Shown: positions 34,802 through 47,786, counted from the stretch's first letter. The stretch: 64,000 bases of DNA from Lingula anatina (GCF_001039355.2 NW_019775406.1:349082-413081), one strand, 5' to 3'. The notes: generated by a model not told the origin, from the sequence alone. Made by a program: numbers and translations.

Positions 34802-35216
34802 AGCCTAGGTCCCAACTATGTTTTGGACGCACGTTTTTTTTAGGTTCCTTGCATCCGGCTAGAATGTAGCTAGATCGCAGGGAAGGAATCAAGTAATTGG
34901 TGAAAAATTTCTACGTGCTGTTTGCGTCCTCCAAAAGTCGTACGATGGATGTGCTCCTCACATACGAACTCTCACGTTTTCCCCATTTTTTTGGCCGTAG
35001 ACCACACATAGCACAGGGGCGGATTTATGCCGTCTTCTGGGTCTTCCGGAAGACGGTCAGATTTTCAAGTTTACATTGACGGGTATCCAATTTTTTTCTG
35101 TCGGAAGACGGTCAAAAATGGAGGATGGATCAACAAAGATAAATTGGAAGACTGTCTGAAAATAATTCTGGATCCGCCCCTGTAGCGGCCCATACGTTGG
35201 GGTTGGGACCTAGGCT
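34802..35216. mobile_element. TTAA-flanked MITE (piggyBac-like), interrupted
   Basis: Ends AGCCTAGGTCCCAAC / GTTGGGACCTAGGCT, flanked by TTAA at 34798-34801 and 35217-35220. TTAA target specificity is characteristic of piggyBac and a few other superfamilies. Subtracting the nested element gives about 241 bp. It has no coding capacity. Confidence 0.75.
35014..35182 (+). mobile_element. CAGGGGCGG MITE, full length, nested in a TTAA element
   Basis: 169 bp with ends CAGGGGCGGATTTA / GATCCGCCCCTG, flanked by TAGCA and TAGCG (imperfect 5-bp duplication). Inside are the stem CCGTCTTC/GAAGACGG and a second CGGAAGACGGTC motif. It lies within the element at 34802-35216. Confidence 0.85.
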
Positions 35217-35296
35217 TTAATCAAATTACTTTTCATTGGTACACTGGTAGATTGCATGTGAAAGAGAGCATTCAGAACAACATCTGCGGACTAAGG

Positions 35297-35512
35297 CTCT
35301 ATTCCCATAGATTTTAGATCGATCTATCCCCGCGGGGAGTCTCACTAGATTACTTTCAGATAATCCGACTTAAATGTCCGTCCCGCCTACTACAAGCTGT
35401 AAGGGGATAATTAACTTTCGTGTCCGCCCGGCTGACAGCTATTTAGCGTGAACCCCCAGGGAGTTAGGTCGATCTAAAGTAGGTCGATCTAATCTCTGGA
35501 AATGGGGTGTAA
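35297..35512. mobile_element. GATCGATC palindromic MITE, copy 2
   Basis: CTATTCCCATAGATTTTAGA then TCGATCTATCCCCGCGGGGA on the left; GGGAGTTAGGTCGATCTAAA then TCTGGAAATGGGGTG on the right. Palindromic GATC sites lie at both ends. Its interior is the reverse complement of the 52.75-kb copy. Confidence 0.75.
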
Positions 35513-35669
35513 CAGATCCATGAATAAATATGGCCAAAACATATTAAAGCAAAATGAACTAATCTGATGGTCTCCCCGCCCCAACATGTGACATCTAGCA
35601 ATTAACCCTCGAAGCCATGAATTAATATGTTTGATGGCGTGTACAGAGGCAAGAAGACCATTAGTGGAT

Positions 35670-35820
35670 TAGTTGGATATGCTTTTATGTGGGTTGACCA
35701 TATTTGATCCCCGTATCTGTTAGTTTTCAGATCAACTTGTTCCGAGTGCCCTCAAAAAGAGAAGAACCTCAAACTGGAGTGAAGCAGAAAACTGTAGTTC
35801 TCTATGTGAAAATGGCCTTA
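35670..35820. mobile_element. Diverged relative of the GACTAACTAGTC MITE
   Basis: TTAGTGGATTAGTTGGATAT, GGGTTGACCATATTTGATCC and CCGTATCTGTTAG parallel the right half of the 56.1-kb element. It ends near AAAATGGCCTTA. The left half is unclear. Confidence 0.45.
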
Positions 35821-36077
35821 GATATATACTGAATGTATAATTGTAACAATTATACATCCTGGGAGATCATAAATGGAGACATATTTGAATGATTTGGTAC
35901 ATCTTCAAAGCAACTGAGACACAAATTGTATTATCACCAAAAAAGACCTTTAAAGTACCACTGTTGTACTAAATATTAGATATGAAGCCAAACTTCAACA
36001 GGTTTTTACACTAATGCAAAAATGAAAAAAATCACAAACAGGAAATAAGCAAGATAACAGATATGTTGGTCTATTTG

Positions 36078-37412
36078 CTATACCACAGTGAGGTAATTTC
36101 CTACAATCTCTCGCTCACCAGGTGGCACTTCACACCTGTTGACAGGCAGGTAGCCATTATTATTTTTATTAACGTGCGTATGTCCATTCTTTCCATTACG
36201 ATATGGCCCCCTTGTTGGGCTAGGCGTCTTCGATCTCGAACGTGCAATATACGTGGCACCCGTCCTCCCTGCCTCAGTGCGGTGTTTCTTATTATTCGAG
36301 TCTGTAAGAAACATGGACTCCTCCCGCTGCGGCTTTTTCAACATACAGAACATCCGCTTCACAGTTTTTCTGAAACGGGCACTAAAAAAATTGTACAAGA
36401 CAAAATTCAACGCAGCATTAATTTCCACTAACAAGTTACTGAAATTCCCAAATATCTTTCTGTTTAGTATAACTCTGGGGGTGTTTTCTATAAAGCTGGA
36501 GACGAGGTATGAAATGGCACTGGGAAGTTGGCACACTAAAAACACTATAACCACTGTTATCAACATCACAGTTATACGCTGCTGTTCTGAATGTTGCTTC
36601 TCCTCCCTCTGACTGCCCCCTGAGAGCTCCTTCCGCATTTTGTTTGCTTTCCACACGCAGCGTATTAATAACGTGTTGAATATGATGAGTAAACTAAGAG
36701 GAAGGATCACGCACGATATCTGATTGAACCAGATGTAATATACGCTGTATCCATCAGTATTCTGTAAAGCTGTTCCCTGATATATCCGTGTTGGGTTTTT
36801 CTCGTACTCCCAAAATTCCGGCAGTGTGATGATAGTGACAAATATAAACACGCATAATATAATCCATCTGGCCCTCTGAGGTGTACACCATCGCTTTCCT
36901 TTCATTGGATGCCTAATTCCTATATAGCGTTCCACAGTGAATGTTACAGTAAGCCATACACTGGCATTACTAAAAATATCTGTGAGTGGCCGAATCCAGG
37001 CCATAGCTCGCCAGTATGTCCTCATGTCGGCTATCGGTAACTCTTGCCAATTTTTCATCGTGATTGTAAGCGCCAAGATGAGATATAAACTGTCACATGA
37101 TGCAAGTGCTAAAAGGTAGTAATTGGTGGAAGATTTCATCCATTTTCTGCTGAGAACTATGATGTTCAGCACGTTGCCGATGACGCCGAATGTTACAACA
37201 ATCGGCACAAATATTTCACAGACTATGAATCGGACCATGAGTAGCGTAGGGTCCTGGTTGATGTCGATGGTATCAGATGCTGATGAATTGCCTTCATTTT
37301 CGGTCTTGTTCCAAACAATTTCGTCCCACATCGTTGTACCAAAAGATATGTTGCTTTCCTTTTCAGAGACAAAGTCGCCATATGCTGTGTAATTCAACAT
37401 ATCGACAGACAT
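36078..37412 (-). CDS. Class A neuropeptide GPCR, FMRFamide-receptor-like
   Basis: An intact 444-residue single-exon reading frame. The N-terminus has four N-glycosylation sequons (N7, N21, N35, N42) and no signal peptide. Seven helices are visible: GVIGN (N80) in TM1, LASCD (D107) in TM2, ERY (161-163) ending TM3, WIILC in TM4, P238 in TM5, FLVCQLP (P297) in TM6, and NFVLY (336-340) in TM7. The variants ERY, CQLP and NFVLY in place of DRY, CWLP and NPxxY fit invertebrate peptide receptors near FMRFamide and myoinhibitory-peptide receptors. SNASVWLTVTFTVERYIG in TM3 is typical of that group. The C-tail is long and Ser/Thr/Arg-rich (SRSKTPSPTRG). The usual Cys of TM3 is Met137, and the second extracellular loop (about 199-226) has no Cys. 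The ligand is unknown. There may be non-coding 5' exons upstream of 37412. Confidence 0.9.
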   Translation of the reverse strand: MSVDMLNYTAYGDFVSEKESNISFGTTMWDEIVWNKTENEGNSSASDTIDINQDPTLLMVRFIVCEIFVPIVVTFGVIGNVLNIIVLSRKWMKSSTNYYLLALASCDSLYLILALTITMKNWQELPIADMRTYWRAMAWIRPLTDIFSNASVWLTVTFTVERYIGIRHPMKGKRWCTPQRARWIILCVFIFVTIITLPEFWEYEKNPTRIYQGTALQNTDGYSVYYIWFNQISCVILPLSLLIIFNTLLIRCVWKANKMRKELSGGSQREEKQHSEQQRITVMLITVVIVFLVCQLPSAISYLVSSFIENTPRVILNRKIFGNFSNLLVEINAALNFVLYNFFSARFRKTVKRMFCMLKKPQREESMFLTDSNNKKHRTEAGRTGATYIARSRSKTPSPTRGPYRNGKNGHTHVNKNNNGYLPVNRCEVPPGEREIVGNYLTVV

Positions 37413-40400
37413 TTTGGTTTATCAGAGACAGTTTCTTATGAATACAAACTCAGCTCAGTCTAGACAATGATAATATTGAATCAGAAGTACAAGTTGTGTC
37501 CATAATATGAGTTTTATATACTCTGTGGTATAAGATTTGATTCATATAATCAAATGTTCACATATTTTCAGATATTCTTCCACCTTTTTCTCTTAAGATC
37601 ACTCTAAGTTTTAAGATCTCCTCTGTGGCAGCAAGTTGAGCTCCAGATCACAACTGAACACAATCAAAACAAACAGTCGTCTCCTCTACCGCAATCCATG
37701 TCCAGTCATGTCACAATATTAATTTTTGAGTGTAGCACAGAACTTAACATACAGTCACTAAAAAGCTGCTTTAAAGAATCCAGTTTTAAACTCTCTCTGA
37801 TATATCTCCTAGGACAGTGGCAAGTCTTCCTGAAGATCACTTAGATTGTTTATCAATAATCCTTGGATAAAGCGAGTTAATCCAAGTAGATTCCATACAG
37901 CCTTGCCGTTGTTCACAAATACACAGTTCAGGTACAGGTGTAGTGTATTAAATGCTGAGCTTTATTTTTCCCAGTCACATAACTGCCTGCTGTTTTCACA
38001 TTATTAATACACACAGAGGATCCTTTCGTTGCTACTATTTTTTTTTCTTCTTTTTGCTTACATTGGGTCCATAACTCTGCCTCCTTGGTATGTTTGTGCA
38101 AGAAAATTGTGTATTCTCTGGTTAAAAGACTCAGCTTGATTTTGCAATAGAGAATCCTGACTGTGAAGCCTCACTACTAATTTGTAGACACATGGTTCTC
38201 ATCTAGAATGCCATTCCCAGTGATTTTTCTTCATGTAGAAAACTCTAGAAGTTTTGCATAAGGCAGCCTGTCCTCTACCTTTTACTATGAGATATTTCAA
38301 AGAAAAGTGACTTACTCTTTGCTGTTGGCAGTATAATATGCTACAAAGAAAAAAATTTCAACAGCATCTTCATCTCCCAACAGAGCGGAAAAGTTCACAG
38401 TATCTATCTCTTAGGATGTGCTTAAGTTTTCTAAGGCCCTGGAGGCATTCTGATTCAATTTATAATGCATTTCTGTATTTCCACACTGGATACACAGCCC
38501 GACAATATGAACACTCTCCAAGCCAGGTGAACCCAGTTTGCTCCCAACGGTGTGACTGGCCTTGGCTTCTGCAGCGGATTAAGCAGTAATTATCCAAAAT
38601 AGAGTGAATATTTATTGGAAATTCGCATGGATTTGATTGAATTATCCACTGAGACCACCTGTGATCTGTCTCTTAAGCACCGATCCCTCAGTTTCTCAAC
38701 TCGGTTGCTGGTGTGAAGAAAATTCCGAATTGGAACTGCCCCTTCCCAGCTGACCTGGAAAATTGGAACTGCCTGTCAATAACATTACACTTGAAATGTC
38801 CAGAAGTTTTAACATTGTAAACCGCACACTTTGAACTTGAACTTTTTTGTCAGGAAGTTTGGATGGGAAAGATTGTTCACATATATGTTCAGCAAGGAAT
38901 GCAGAATCTTTTGATGTAAATCAGATATTTTAACCAAAACAGCGATAAATTGGCAAAACAACTGTGTAATTTGACATTTTTTCTATTTGAATTGAATTAC
39001 CCCTTGCTAAAGGGAGATATTTTTACTCGGTAACATAAGACCTATGGATGTGAAATTATGCAGCTTGAAATCCTTGTCTTTATTTAACTTCTTTAATAGA
39101 TCAATACAGATTCTTCAACAATCAAAATCTTGTTTAGCTAAACATATCATACAACAAACTGGACATGCAGCTACAAAAACAAAAATATCATCTCCACAAA
39201 CAAAAACAATACAAAATATCAATTTTTTCTCACCTGTGAGTTTGATACCAGATCAAAGGGTTATATGAACCTGGAATGTACACTTCACACTGAAGAAGGC
39301 TAGTACTATTTTCATTTCTTTAGTAATAGAATTGAGTTACCTGTAGTAGTCCAGAACTCTTCCCCACCTTTGACCCAGAAAATTGGACTTGCCACTACTC
39401 AAGTGTCTGGCAGGTATATATGGTGCACTTCAACAACAGCAAGTAGAGTGTTGAACACTCCACAGGTTGTCTTTCTAGAGTTTATAATCACCAGCTCCTT
39501 GATTAAAACACAGGAAGAAGTTACACGCAGGATATGTTTTGGCTACTTATCTCCAAAAGGTCGCAATAGTTTTTTTTTACTATTTGGATTTTAGGTCAGG
39601 GTGATTTGGAACTGCCTGTCAAAACTGACCTATATCTGACCCGTATACTTGAAAGCACCTGCTGTCCACAAGGATTACACAGCAATGCCTGGTAGCTCTG
39701 TTAGTGCCTGATAGCAATTAAGTCCCAGGTGTCTGGACGTCTCAGGTGGTAGATCTATCTGTTTCCAAGTCTCAGGTGGACGATTTGTAACTGGGTGTAA
39801 CAGACCCTATCATCACCATAAAACTTGGCAATTTGGCAACAGGATATGCCACGGATATAAAAACCAGTAATGTGAACCTTTTGTTGCACTCTGCGAGGGC
39901 ACATTCGTGTTAAAGCCTTTTCTCTTCTCAAATTGCTGTTACGTCTAGTACATTTTACAAACAATAGTCCCTTTTGTAGGAAATTTGATCTGGAATATCC
40001 ACTGCAGTTGGTATCACTTGATGCAACAATAATTGTCGGAACAGATCTCCCCACAAATAAAGATAGCACACAGATTTATTCCCAGGTATCTTTTCGATGG
40101 TTTATGCTTTCACAGGCTGCCAACCAAAAATGTTAGTAAAGACTTCAGATAAGATAAGTGACTGGTACACCTGACATGTGGAATCCTCACGTGTTTTCAG
40201 GAATCAACAGTTTCTAAAAATTCAGCACCTGAGGTTGAAAACACTACTAAAAACTTGTTCACTGTATTCTCTGTGTTTGTCTTACATCATTAGACCTCTG
40301 TTTCATAATCTTCCACATGGAACATATCCCATAACATGTTTTGATAGTTCAAAGTTAAAAATATCCTTCTTTTCTTGTTTTTCAGCACATGACTTACAGT

Positions 40401-41967
40401 CCTCCTAGGCTAAGACTTTCTCTCTATGAAATTCTCCTCTCCCTTTTTCCTGTCTATCTCTCTTTTTCTGCTCTTTTTTTTCTGGGTTAAAGACTTTGAA
40501 TAATATTGAAACCCTCTGACTTATCCTCTCTTCCTTTTTGTGTCTCAAGACTTTGCAGAAGGTTGAAAGATTCTCACTTCCTCGTTTGCTGTCTGACCAA
40601 GGGTTGATTGAGAGACAGATAACATCAAAGCACCTTATATACCTTCATATGGGACTTTGGTGCTACCAATGATCTTCCTACGAAAACGTGGAGCCTGAAG
40701 TACTGTTGATTTCTACACCTGTAAAAAGAAATCATAGAAAATTCTTAGAAAGGTACACATTTTGCAGATGCCTATAGTAATCATATTAGTCTTATATAAT
40801 TGTACACTCTCTTCCTCAAGATGACTCAGTGTGGTGATAAATATATAATATTGGGCCACTTTAAAGTCATCCATTAGAAAAATACCTGGAAAAGGAGTAT
40901 GTGACATCAGCAAATTGTTTTTTTTTTTTTTACTTTAATAACTAATAAAAAAGAAGACTGAAATACAATTCCTGGAAAACTAGTCAATAGATCATTGGAT
41001 GACTCCATACAATCACTAAGTTCTTAATCAATGATCATAACTTATACGGTTTTCAAAAATTCCTGGAAAGCTTTGATGTCATCTATCGCAAATCTAATGA
41101 TTTTTATGACGAAAATATTCTCAAAAACTACCTGGAAAATGAGTGACATCATCGCAAACCCACTCACTGATAATACCGCATCTTTTACCCAATTATAAAC
41201 CATAATGCAATTAACTTTTTGTAGAACTTCAATTTAACCTTCATACACACCTGCCTGCAGAGTAATAAAAAACGCTGTTATACCGTAATTTCTGAGAGCA
41301 TTTAGAAGTGAGTAAGCCAGTTTCAAAGAGAAATTATCTATGAAGCATGTCTGTTTTGGGTTGTAAACATACATTATCAGTACAAGGAGTCTGTTATGGG
41401 TGAGGGAGGGAGTAAGAGAGTGCTCCTTCCTGGGCAATTTTTTTTATCATGTAACCTGGTGGGAGTGAAGCGGTGATTAAAACACAGTATTGCCATTAGG
41501 CAGTACTTTTTAATCGAACTCCTACAAGACTCCCACAAACTGAGAGCACAGTTTGTGATCAGTCATTTCACAATATGATGTCGCCTGCTATCTGGTCTAT
41601 AAAAAACCATCAGAATGAAGTACTATAAGCAATCTGATTACATGAAGTATAATCTGGTATTATACATGGAAATAACTTTATTAAGATGGTTATATGAAAA
41701 GAATTAATCTGAAGTTTTATAGAATTTTAAGCTCAACTTTACATTTATATTTCGAAGGGGTGGGTTGAATCAGGGAACTGTGATTGAGAAAATCTATCCA
41801 TGAAATGTTATATTATTTCATAACTGTGACTCCTTCAGTCACACCAAAGCCATGAACTGCAAAGGAAGATATCTATTTGATTACGATTCTGCTTGGTAAT
41901 CCATTTATTACATGTGATATTTGATTTTACTTTTTGTGGAAGTGGGATCACGTATCCCACCTCTCCC

Positions 41968-42133
41968 CAGGCCTGTAACCAGCAGTTTCAAAGGGGGGTC
42001 TATCTGTGAAAAAGTGGACCTTTTACTATGTAATCCTCGTTGTACCTATATCAAATTTTGCTCACAGCAGACAATTTCCTAGAAAAAAGGGCAGTTTGTT
42101 GGAATTCCTGAACTTACCCTGGCTATGGGCCTG
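41968..42133 (+). mobile_element. CAGGCCCGTAGCCAG MITE, complete
   Basis: CAGGCCTGTAACCAGCAG on the left pairs with CTGGCTATGGGCCTG on the right (166 bp in all). The interior has GAAAAAGTGGACCTTTTACT. No clear target duplication. Confidence 0.75.
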
Positions 42134-43299
42134 CCTTTCCCACTGTTCCCCCCTCTCTCCTATATGAAGTCTAGAACTAAAATTCAGTCTACTCCTCCAC
42201 AAGCCACCAGGCTAACCAGGATAAACATGCTACACCCTTAGCTAATTATGACAAATATGGCAAATATTCATATATACAGAGATTAAATCAAAATCAGGAG
42301 GAAGTTTTGCCAAAGGCAGAATGGTAAAAATGGCAGTAACAGGAGACAGATTTCCTAGAGTTCCTCAGCTCCCACCTGGCATGAACATCCTGGGCCATCA
42401 CCGCCATTGCCAAATTAATGCATTTGTTCCTTCTTCGACATTTGATTAAACTGTACCAGTACCCGGTGCATGCCATCTATCAAATAAGGATGAAGTAATC
42501 GCTCCTATTTATTAAAAGAAAAAAGGTTCCGATCTCTGCTTGGTTCCATAAATTTGGAAAACACCTGTAATTCTGCCATTTAAGCTGCTTTTAATCTGCA
42601 TTTTGACCCCCCCCCCCTCCTCCCCTCTCTCAGAAAGAGACCATAGAGAATAATTCACTCTATGTGTCTGTCGCAGCACTGACAAATCCTTACCATTTCA
42701 TCTGCAATCAAAAGTTGACAATTACTATAGATGTTGATTTGAATACACTTCAACCCAGGGTATGAAAAAATTATGCAGTGTTCCGTACAAGCCTAATTAA
42801 ATTAATGAAACATTTTGTTGGAGCTACAATGTAGCGAGTATATACACATCTTGGTACCTTGCTCTTGTAACTCTTACCATAACTTAGACCTAAAACTTTT
42901 TCAATCCCAGATTGCCAGAGAATGCATCAGTTCACCAAATGTCAACACAGAAGTAGCACCAATTTCTGAGTTCACTGCTCTGGAATATTCAAACCAAAAG
43001 TGGAATGAAAAAAACATTGAATTCAACAAAAAATTGTGATAAACAAAAGAATTTGAGCCACATTCTGCAAAGCTGTGCAAACATATTGCCCACTGCCACA
43101 GATTTCAGTGATTTTTTTTCTCCATTTTGTGGAAATGATTGGGTGAACTTTTGAGGATAACTACATTTCATGCACCTGTTTAAAAATTTCTCCTTACTTT
43201 CTACGAGTAACTCATGTGATATTTTACTTAAATATCATTAAACACTAATACCTCTTTTAAATTTTTTGTTTCTTGACAGGTCTTGCACCCCCTTTTTTA

Positions 43300-43480
43300 T
43301 CATGCCTGTAGCGAACAATTTCAAATAGGTCTTTTCCTGAAAAGTAAAACTTTTTTAGACAAAATTTTGTTTTCTTAACATATTTTGGATCAATTTAAAT
43401 TTACATAAGACATTTTCCTGACCAAAAGGATGATTCATCTACCCCCCCCCCCTCCCCTCCTGATAAGGACCTCAAAAATA
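43300..43480 (+). mobile_element. CAGGCCCGTAGCCAG MITE, strongly diverged
   Basis: ATGCCTGTAGCGAACAATTT, TTTTCCTGAAAAGTAAAAC, TTGGATCAATTTAAATTTAC and a poly-C run follow the family order at low identity. Other worn relatives lie near 4,660-4,800, 8,020-8,160, 10,790-10,850, 18,690-18,870, 46,370-46,500 and 51,065-51,215. Confidence 0.45.
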
Positions 43481-45057
43481 TTCCTCCTAGAATGCTCTAA
43501 CTCCAGGCACTTGTACATAATCCAGGAAATTATGATTATGTCTATCGATTCCCTTTGTTTTATGATGTTTTATGCGTATTAAATTGTCAATCAGCAAGAC
43601 TAATTATGAATCTACGTAACCTGAAAGCGATAAAAAAAACTTTCCAACCCTGAAATTACCCGAAAATCAAGAATAATGTTAATTGACTAAATCAATTATG
43701 AATGTTTGTAATTTGCGAGCCATTAAAGTCTTTTCTGCCCTGGAATTATCCTAGAAATCAAGAAAAATGTGCTCTTAAATCATTTTTGGGTTTAATGATA
43801 ATTTTTTATTCTATATTACTTCCTCGACTGTTTCTCTGAAAATATCAGCCAAACTGAAACCCACTGATTTAGGAAGATGCAATGTCCTGAATTATGCCGA
43901 CTGACACACTGTTTCTTCAAAGTCTGACTAGTGCAGCCAAAACCAGATCCTAAAAAAACTTTGTGTGTAAAAAAAGATTAAGTTACCTAAATGTATCACA
44001 TAAAATGAAAATTTAAAAAATGTTTTGAAAATGATGCTGCTCACCTGGACTTTAACCATCTATTTTCACAGATTCTAATAAAGACACGGTGTAGCTATAA
44101 GAACAACAGTCATACGCACTGACAAGTTTTCCCTCCAAACCCGACACTGGATAGTCAAATGGAATCAAGGAATGATACATATAGCATATAAATACCCTCC
44201 TCTCACATTACCATACATCATTTCCTAGAAAATAGGATGAAACAGCAGCCAACTTGTTCTAATAATATTAACACAAATTAAAAATCTTGGAAAGAATCTC
44301 TGGCGTACAAAAAGGCAATTCTCCTAGCTGTGATATCGCCACGTTTTCACAGAAAATGCCTTATTCATAATGTGCAACAATGCATCCTGATTACTGACGA
44401 AGGTTTTTTTTTTTTCGTGTCAACGAATATTGCTAAGAATAAAATATCGTGAACCATCTTTGACATTAAAAAACACTTAATATCCTCTGATACTTCATAG
44501 TGCTTTTTTCTCAGAAAATGGAGTGAGTTGGGTTAATACTGAAATCAGATAGCTAGCATTCAGTTCATCATCACACAAGGGAAGATTTTACACTGGGGAA
44601 GTTCCTCTGGCCAGGTGAGTCCACACCTACACAACAGGGAATGGTTTACAGACCTTTCAAAGGTCAGTTCATACAGGACAGTTTCTGGACCGAAAATTGA
44701 TCCAACTTGCACCATAACACAGATAAATTAAAGATGGACCACTGGAAGTAATTACATCATCGTTGCACAGTTCACTTCATCTTAAAATGATTCTTATATG
44801 ATAGACATTACCAGTAACCAAATCAGCTCACTCTTTTACCATATACCATCTGCTTTTCTCCTCACCCATATATATACAATTATATATAAATGTGATAAAT
44901 CATTTCCCAGCTAACACACCCAGTGTACCCACTTGATTGCTATCAGTCAGGTTTGATGATATCTGCTGATGTCTATAAAGATGATGCTATGATACGTCAG
45001 GGTCTATGTGAATAAATATTATTAATTATAGTATAAAGGAAACAGAAATAAATTACT

Positions 45058-45183
45058 CAGGCCCGTAACCAGCAATTTCAGAAGGGGGGGGGGGTTCATT
45101 TTCTGAAAAAGTGGACCTTTTACTATAAAATCCTCATGTAAATGGATCAATTTTTACCCAGAGTGGACCTTTTCCCAGCAAAC
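45058..45183 (+). mobile_element. CAGGCCCGTAGCCAG MITE, right end missing
   Basis: CAGGCCCGTAACCAGCAATT, a poly-G tract, AAAGTGGACCTTTTACTATA, and ACCTTTTCCCAGCAAA, then unrelated sequence. Confidence 0.75.
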
Positions 45184-47292
45184 TACTATTAATTTTTTAC
45201 CTTTTATTAATTTCTCCGGATACGTCCATTTAAATTAAAGACCAAATTTTCAGCTTAACTGACCAAATTCTGGTGATAATTGTGATAAGTAAAAATTGTC
45301 AAATATTTATAAACGCATTTGTTACACAGGTTGTGTCCAAACTTTTCTTTTACCCAGCATATGAGACTACACTTGTACAGAAATTCCTTTTTTTACCTGA
45401 TGAGTCACTTGCTTTTAGTTTTTGCACAGTACATGATGTAATCTGGCTTTGTAATTTGGCCAATCCATGATGCTTTCATTACATGCAAAACCTTCATGAT
45501 AAATTAATTAATTAAATCTAAGCCAATTAATTTATTACGCAAGACAGAGTAATCAATTAATCTATCATGTAACAATCAATATTCAATTAGTATAACGCAA
45601 TTGTTCATCGTTCCAAGAAATGCTTTTGTGATCAAATAATAAAAGATAAAATGCTTGAAGCTCAAGAACATTCCCCAAAAATTTTAAAACATTTTCCCCT
45701 GAAGCCTAGCTGATATCAATTTGACAATCTTCCCCCATTTAAACACTAGTACTCCTGATTTTGTCTTAAAGTGCAATTTCAGATCACAAATGATCTTACA
45801 TGATCCTAAACCATGAGTAAGACCAATACTGGACTGAATTGTTATGCAATTGTCTATCCTCACACCTCCTATTGTGAGCAGATGTGTCTTCAATTGTAAG
45901 GGGAGGTATCCCCCATTGTGAGGAAAACAAATTGCTTGACCACTAATGTAGATATTAGATCATTTTTGATCTTAAAAGCAGATTAAGTCCATTTTTTTAA
46001 GTCATTTGTGATCTAAAATTGCACTTCAAGACCAAATCAAGCACACTAATGAAAGGACTTCAATAGGCACTCATGACATCAACTTCTAAAATTCTTCTGA
46101 ATAAATACACAATCACAGATACAGGTAACATTCATGTAACAGCAGCCATTCTATTCTAAGCCAGGATTATTCATTAACATTCACAGAATTCCTGTGCTAG
46201 TATGTCTTAAGATATATCCTGATTGTCATAATCGGCATATCTTTATGCCTGCTCCCAGACAGTTTGTGTATTATAATAATATACCTAATGTGTCTTAAGA
46301 TTATGTCTTACTTATCCAGGTAAGGGAGGAGGAAGTTGGAGGGGGGAGGGGGGGCAGGGTTAAAAAAATCGTCATTTTGGCTGGAAAGGGTCTGCTCTGA
46401 ATCAAATTTTGATCCAGGTTTTAAGCCATTTTTTTGTCAACTAAGAGGCTAAAAACGTCCATTAGCTTTTTCGGAAAAAGATCCACAACCACACCTAAGG
46501 GGACCAAACTTGAGACATGGCAAAAATGTTGGCTACAATCCTGATAAAAAACCTTATGTGTATCTAGAACACATCTTACCTATGTCTTTGTTTCTCATCC
46601 AAACTAAAATTAGCCCATGATAAGTCAGATATTGCTTAAAGATGTAAATTAGACAAGTGCTTTTCTCACTGCCATTAAAACCGACCAGATGCCATCAAAG
46701 TGTTTCAAATAGCATAGCTTAAGGAAATACCACATGGTTTTCTTACATCATTCCCCCCCCCTAAAAAATGATATTTGCACAAATTTCCAGCTGAATCTCT
46801 GTGTTTATGGGCTGGAGGAAAAATAATAACTACCAGGGTAGGCTGAATTTACAACCAGAATTTTGCAGAAGATGCTTTTTTATCTGCTGTCTGAGAGATA
46901 AATTTTGATTATTTTTTGGCAAGTGGTATTTATTTGTGTTATGTAACAGACTGGTACTAATAATTTATATAAGTTACAGGGTGTTTACACAATTTAATTG
47001 AAAATGCCAAGGTGTTTGTTATTTTCACAATTTTCTTAAGTTCCTGGCTTCAATTTGAAAACAAAAATAATATCACATTCTCCTGCTGTATCCTATTTTC
47101 ATTTTTAGCCCAAATAACAATTCCACTGTTACTGCATAAAAGTAAAGTTCTTTAATGATTAAAAAAAGGTTTATTGTAATTTTTCATGTCGAGCTCCTTT
47201 AAAACACATACTCTTGCAAAAATAAAAAGACAAAAAAAAATCTTATTAACCATTTAATTGGATATATATATAAACTACTGGTATTCAAAAAA

Positions 47293-47332
<40 letters not shown>

Positions 47333-47350
47333 ACACACACACACACACAC
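47293..47350. repeat. (AC)n microsatellite
   Basis: CA dinucleotides with one CATA interruption. Confidence 0.95.
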
Positions 47351-47786
47351 CACAGAATCAAAACAAGAACCTTACTTTGTATGTTCCAAGTAACAAACTA
47401 TTCACTATCATTCCCTTCACAGACATGTTATGTACTTGATCCTTTCCCTGTCAAACACAAACTGTACTTGTCGTACAGAAAAAAACCCCCTTTAATCATA
47501 AAACATCAATCTCTGTGTTATCGCAGCTATGTTCTCCTGTTCTCTTTACCTTTGAAAGGTCGACCAGCGAGGGGCTACACAGGTGTTCTCACAGGTTGGC
47601 GTTTTGATTTGTAGAACTGACAAACACTTGGATAGCCGTGCTGCTATATAATAGTAATAAAACAAGCTTACAGTCGGGGACTAATAAAACAAACAAACAA
47701 ACAAATAAATGGATCACTATAGCGTGAATGAGGTTTTACAGGATTTTTACATGACATAAAATTTAGTTGTAACCAGTGATCAAAAA

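Larger units (their letters stand above)
37413..47786. other. GPCR upstream region, no recognisable gene
   Basis: It may hold the GPCR promoter and 5' UTR exons, which cannot be identified. A word close to AATTGGAACTGCC occurs four times (38728, 38761, 39379 and 39605), and MITEs lie at 41.97, 43.3 and 45.06 kb. Confidence 0.55.

Noticed and set aside
36063-37392. Plus-strand frames over the GPCR
   Set aside because: They are shadows of the intact 444-residue receptor frame on the minus strand.
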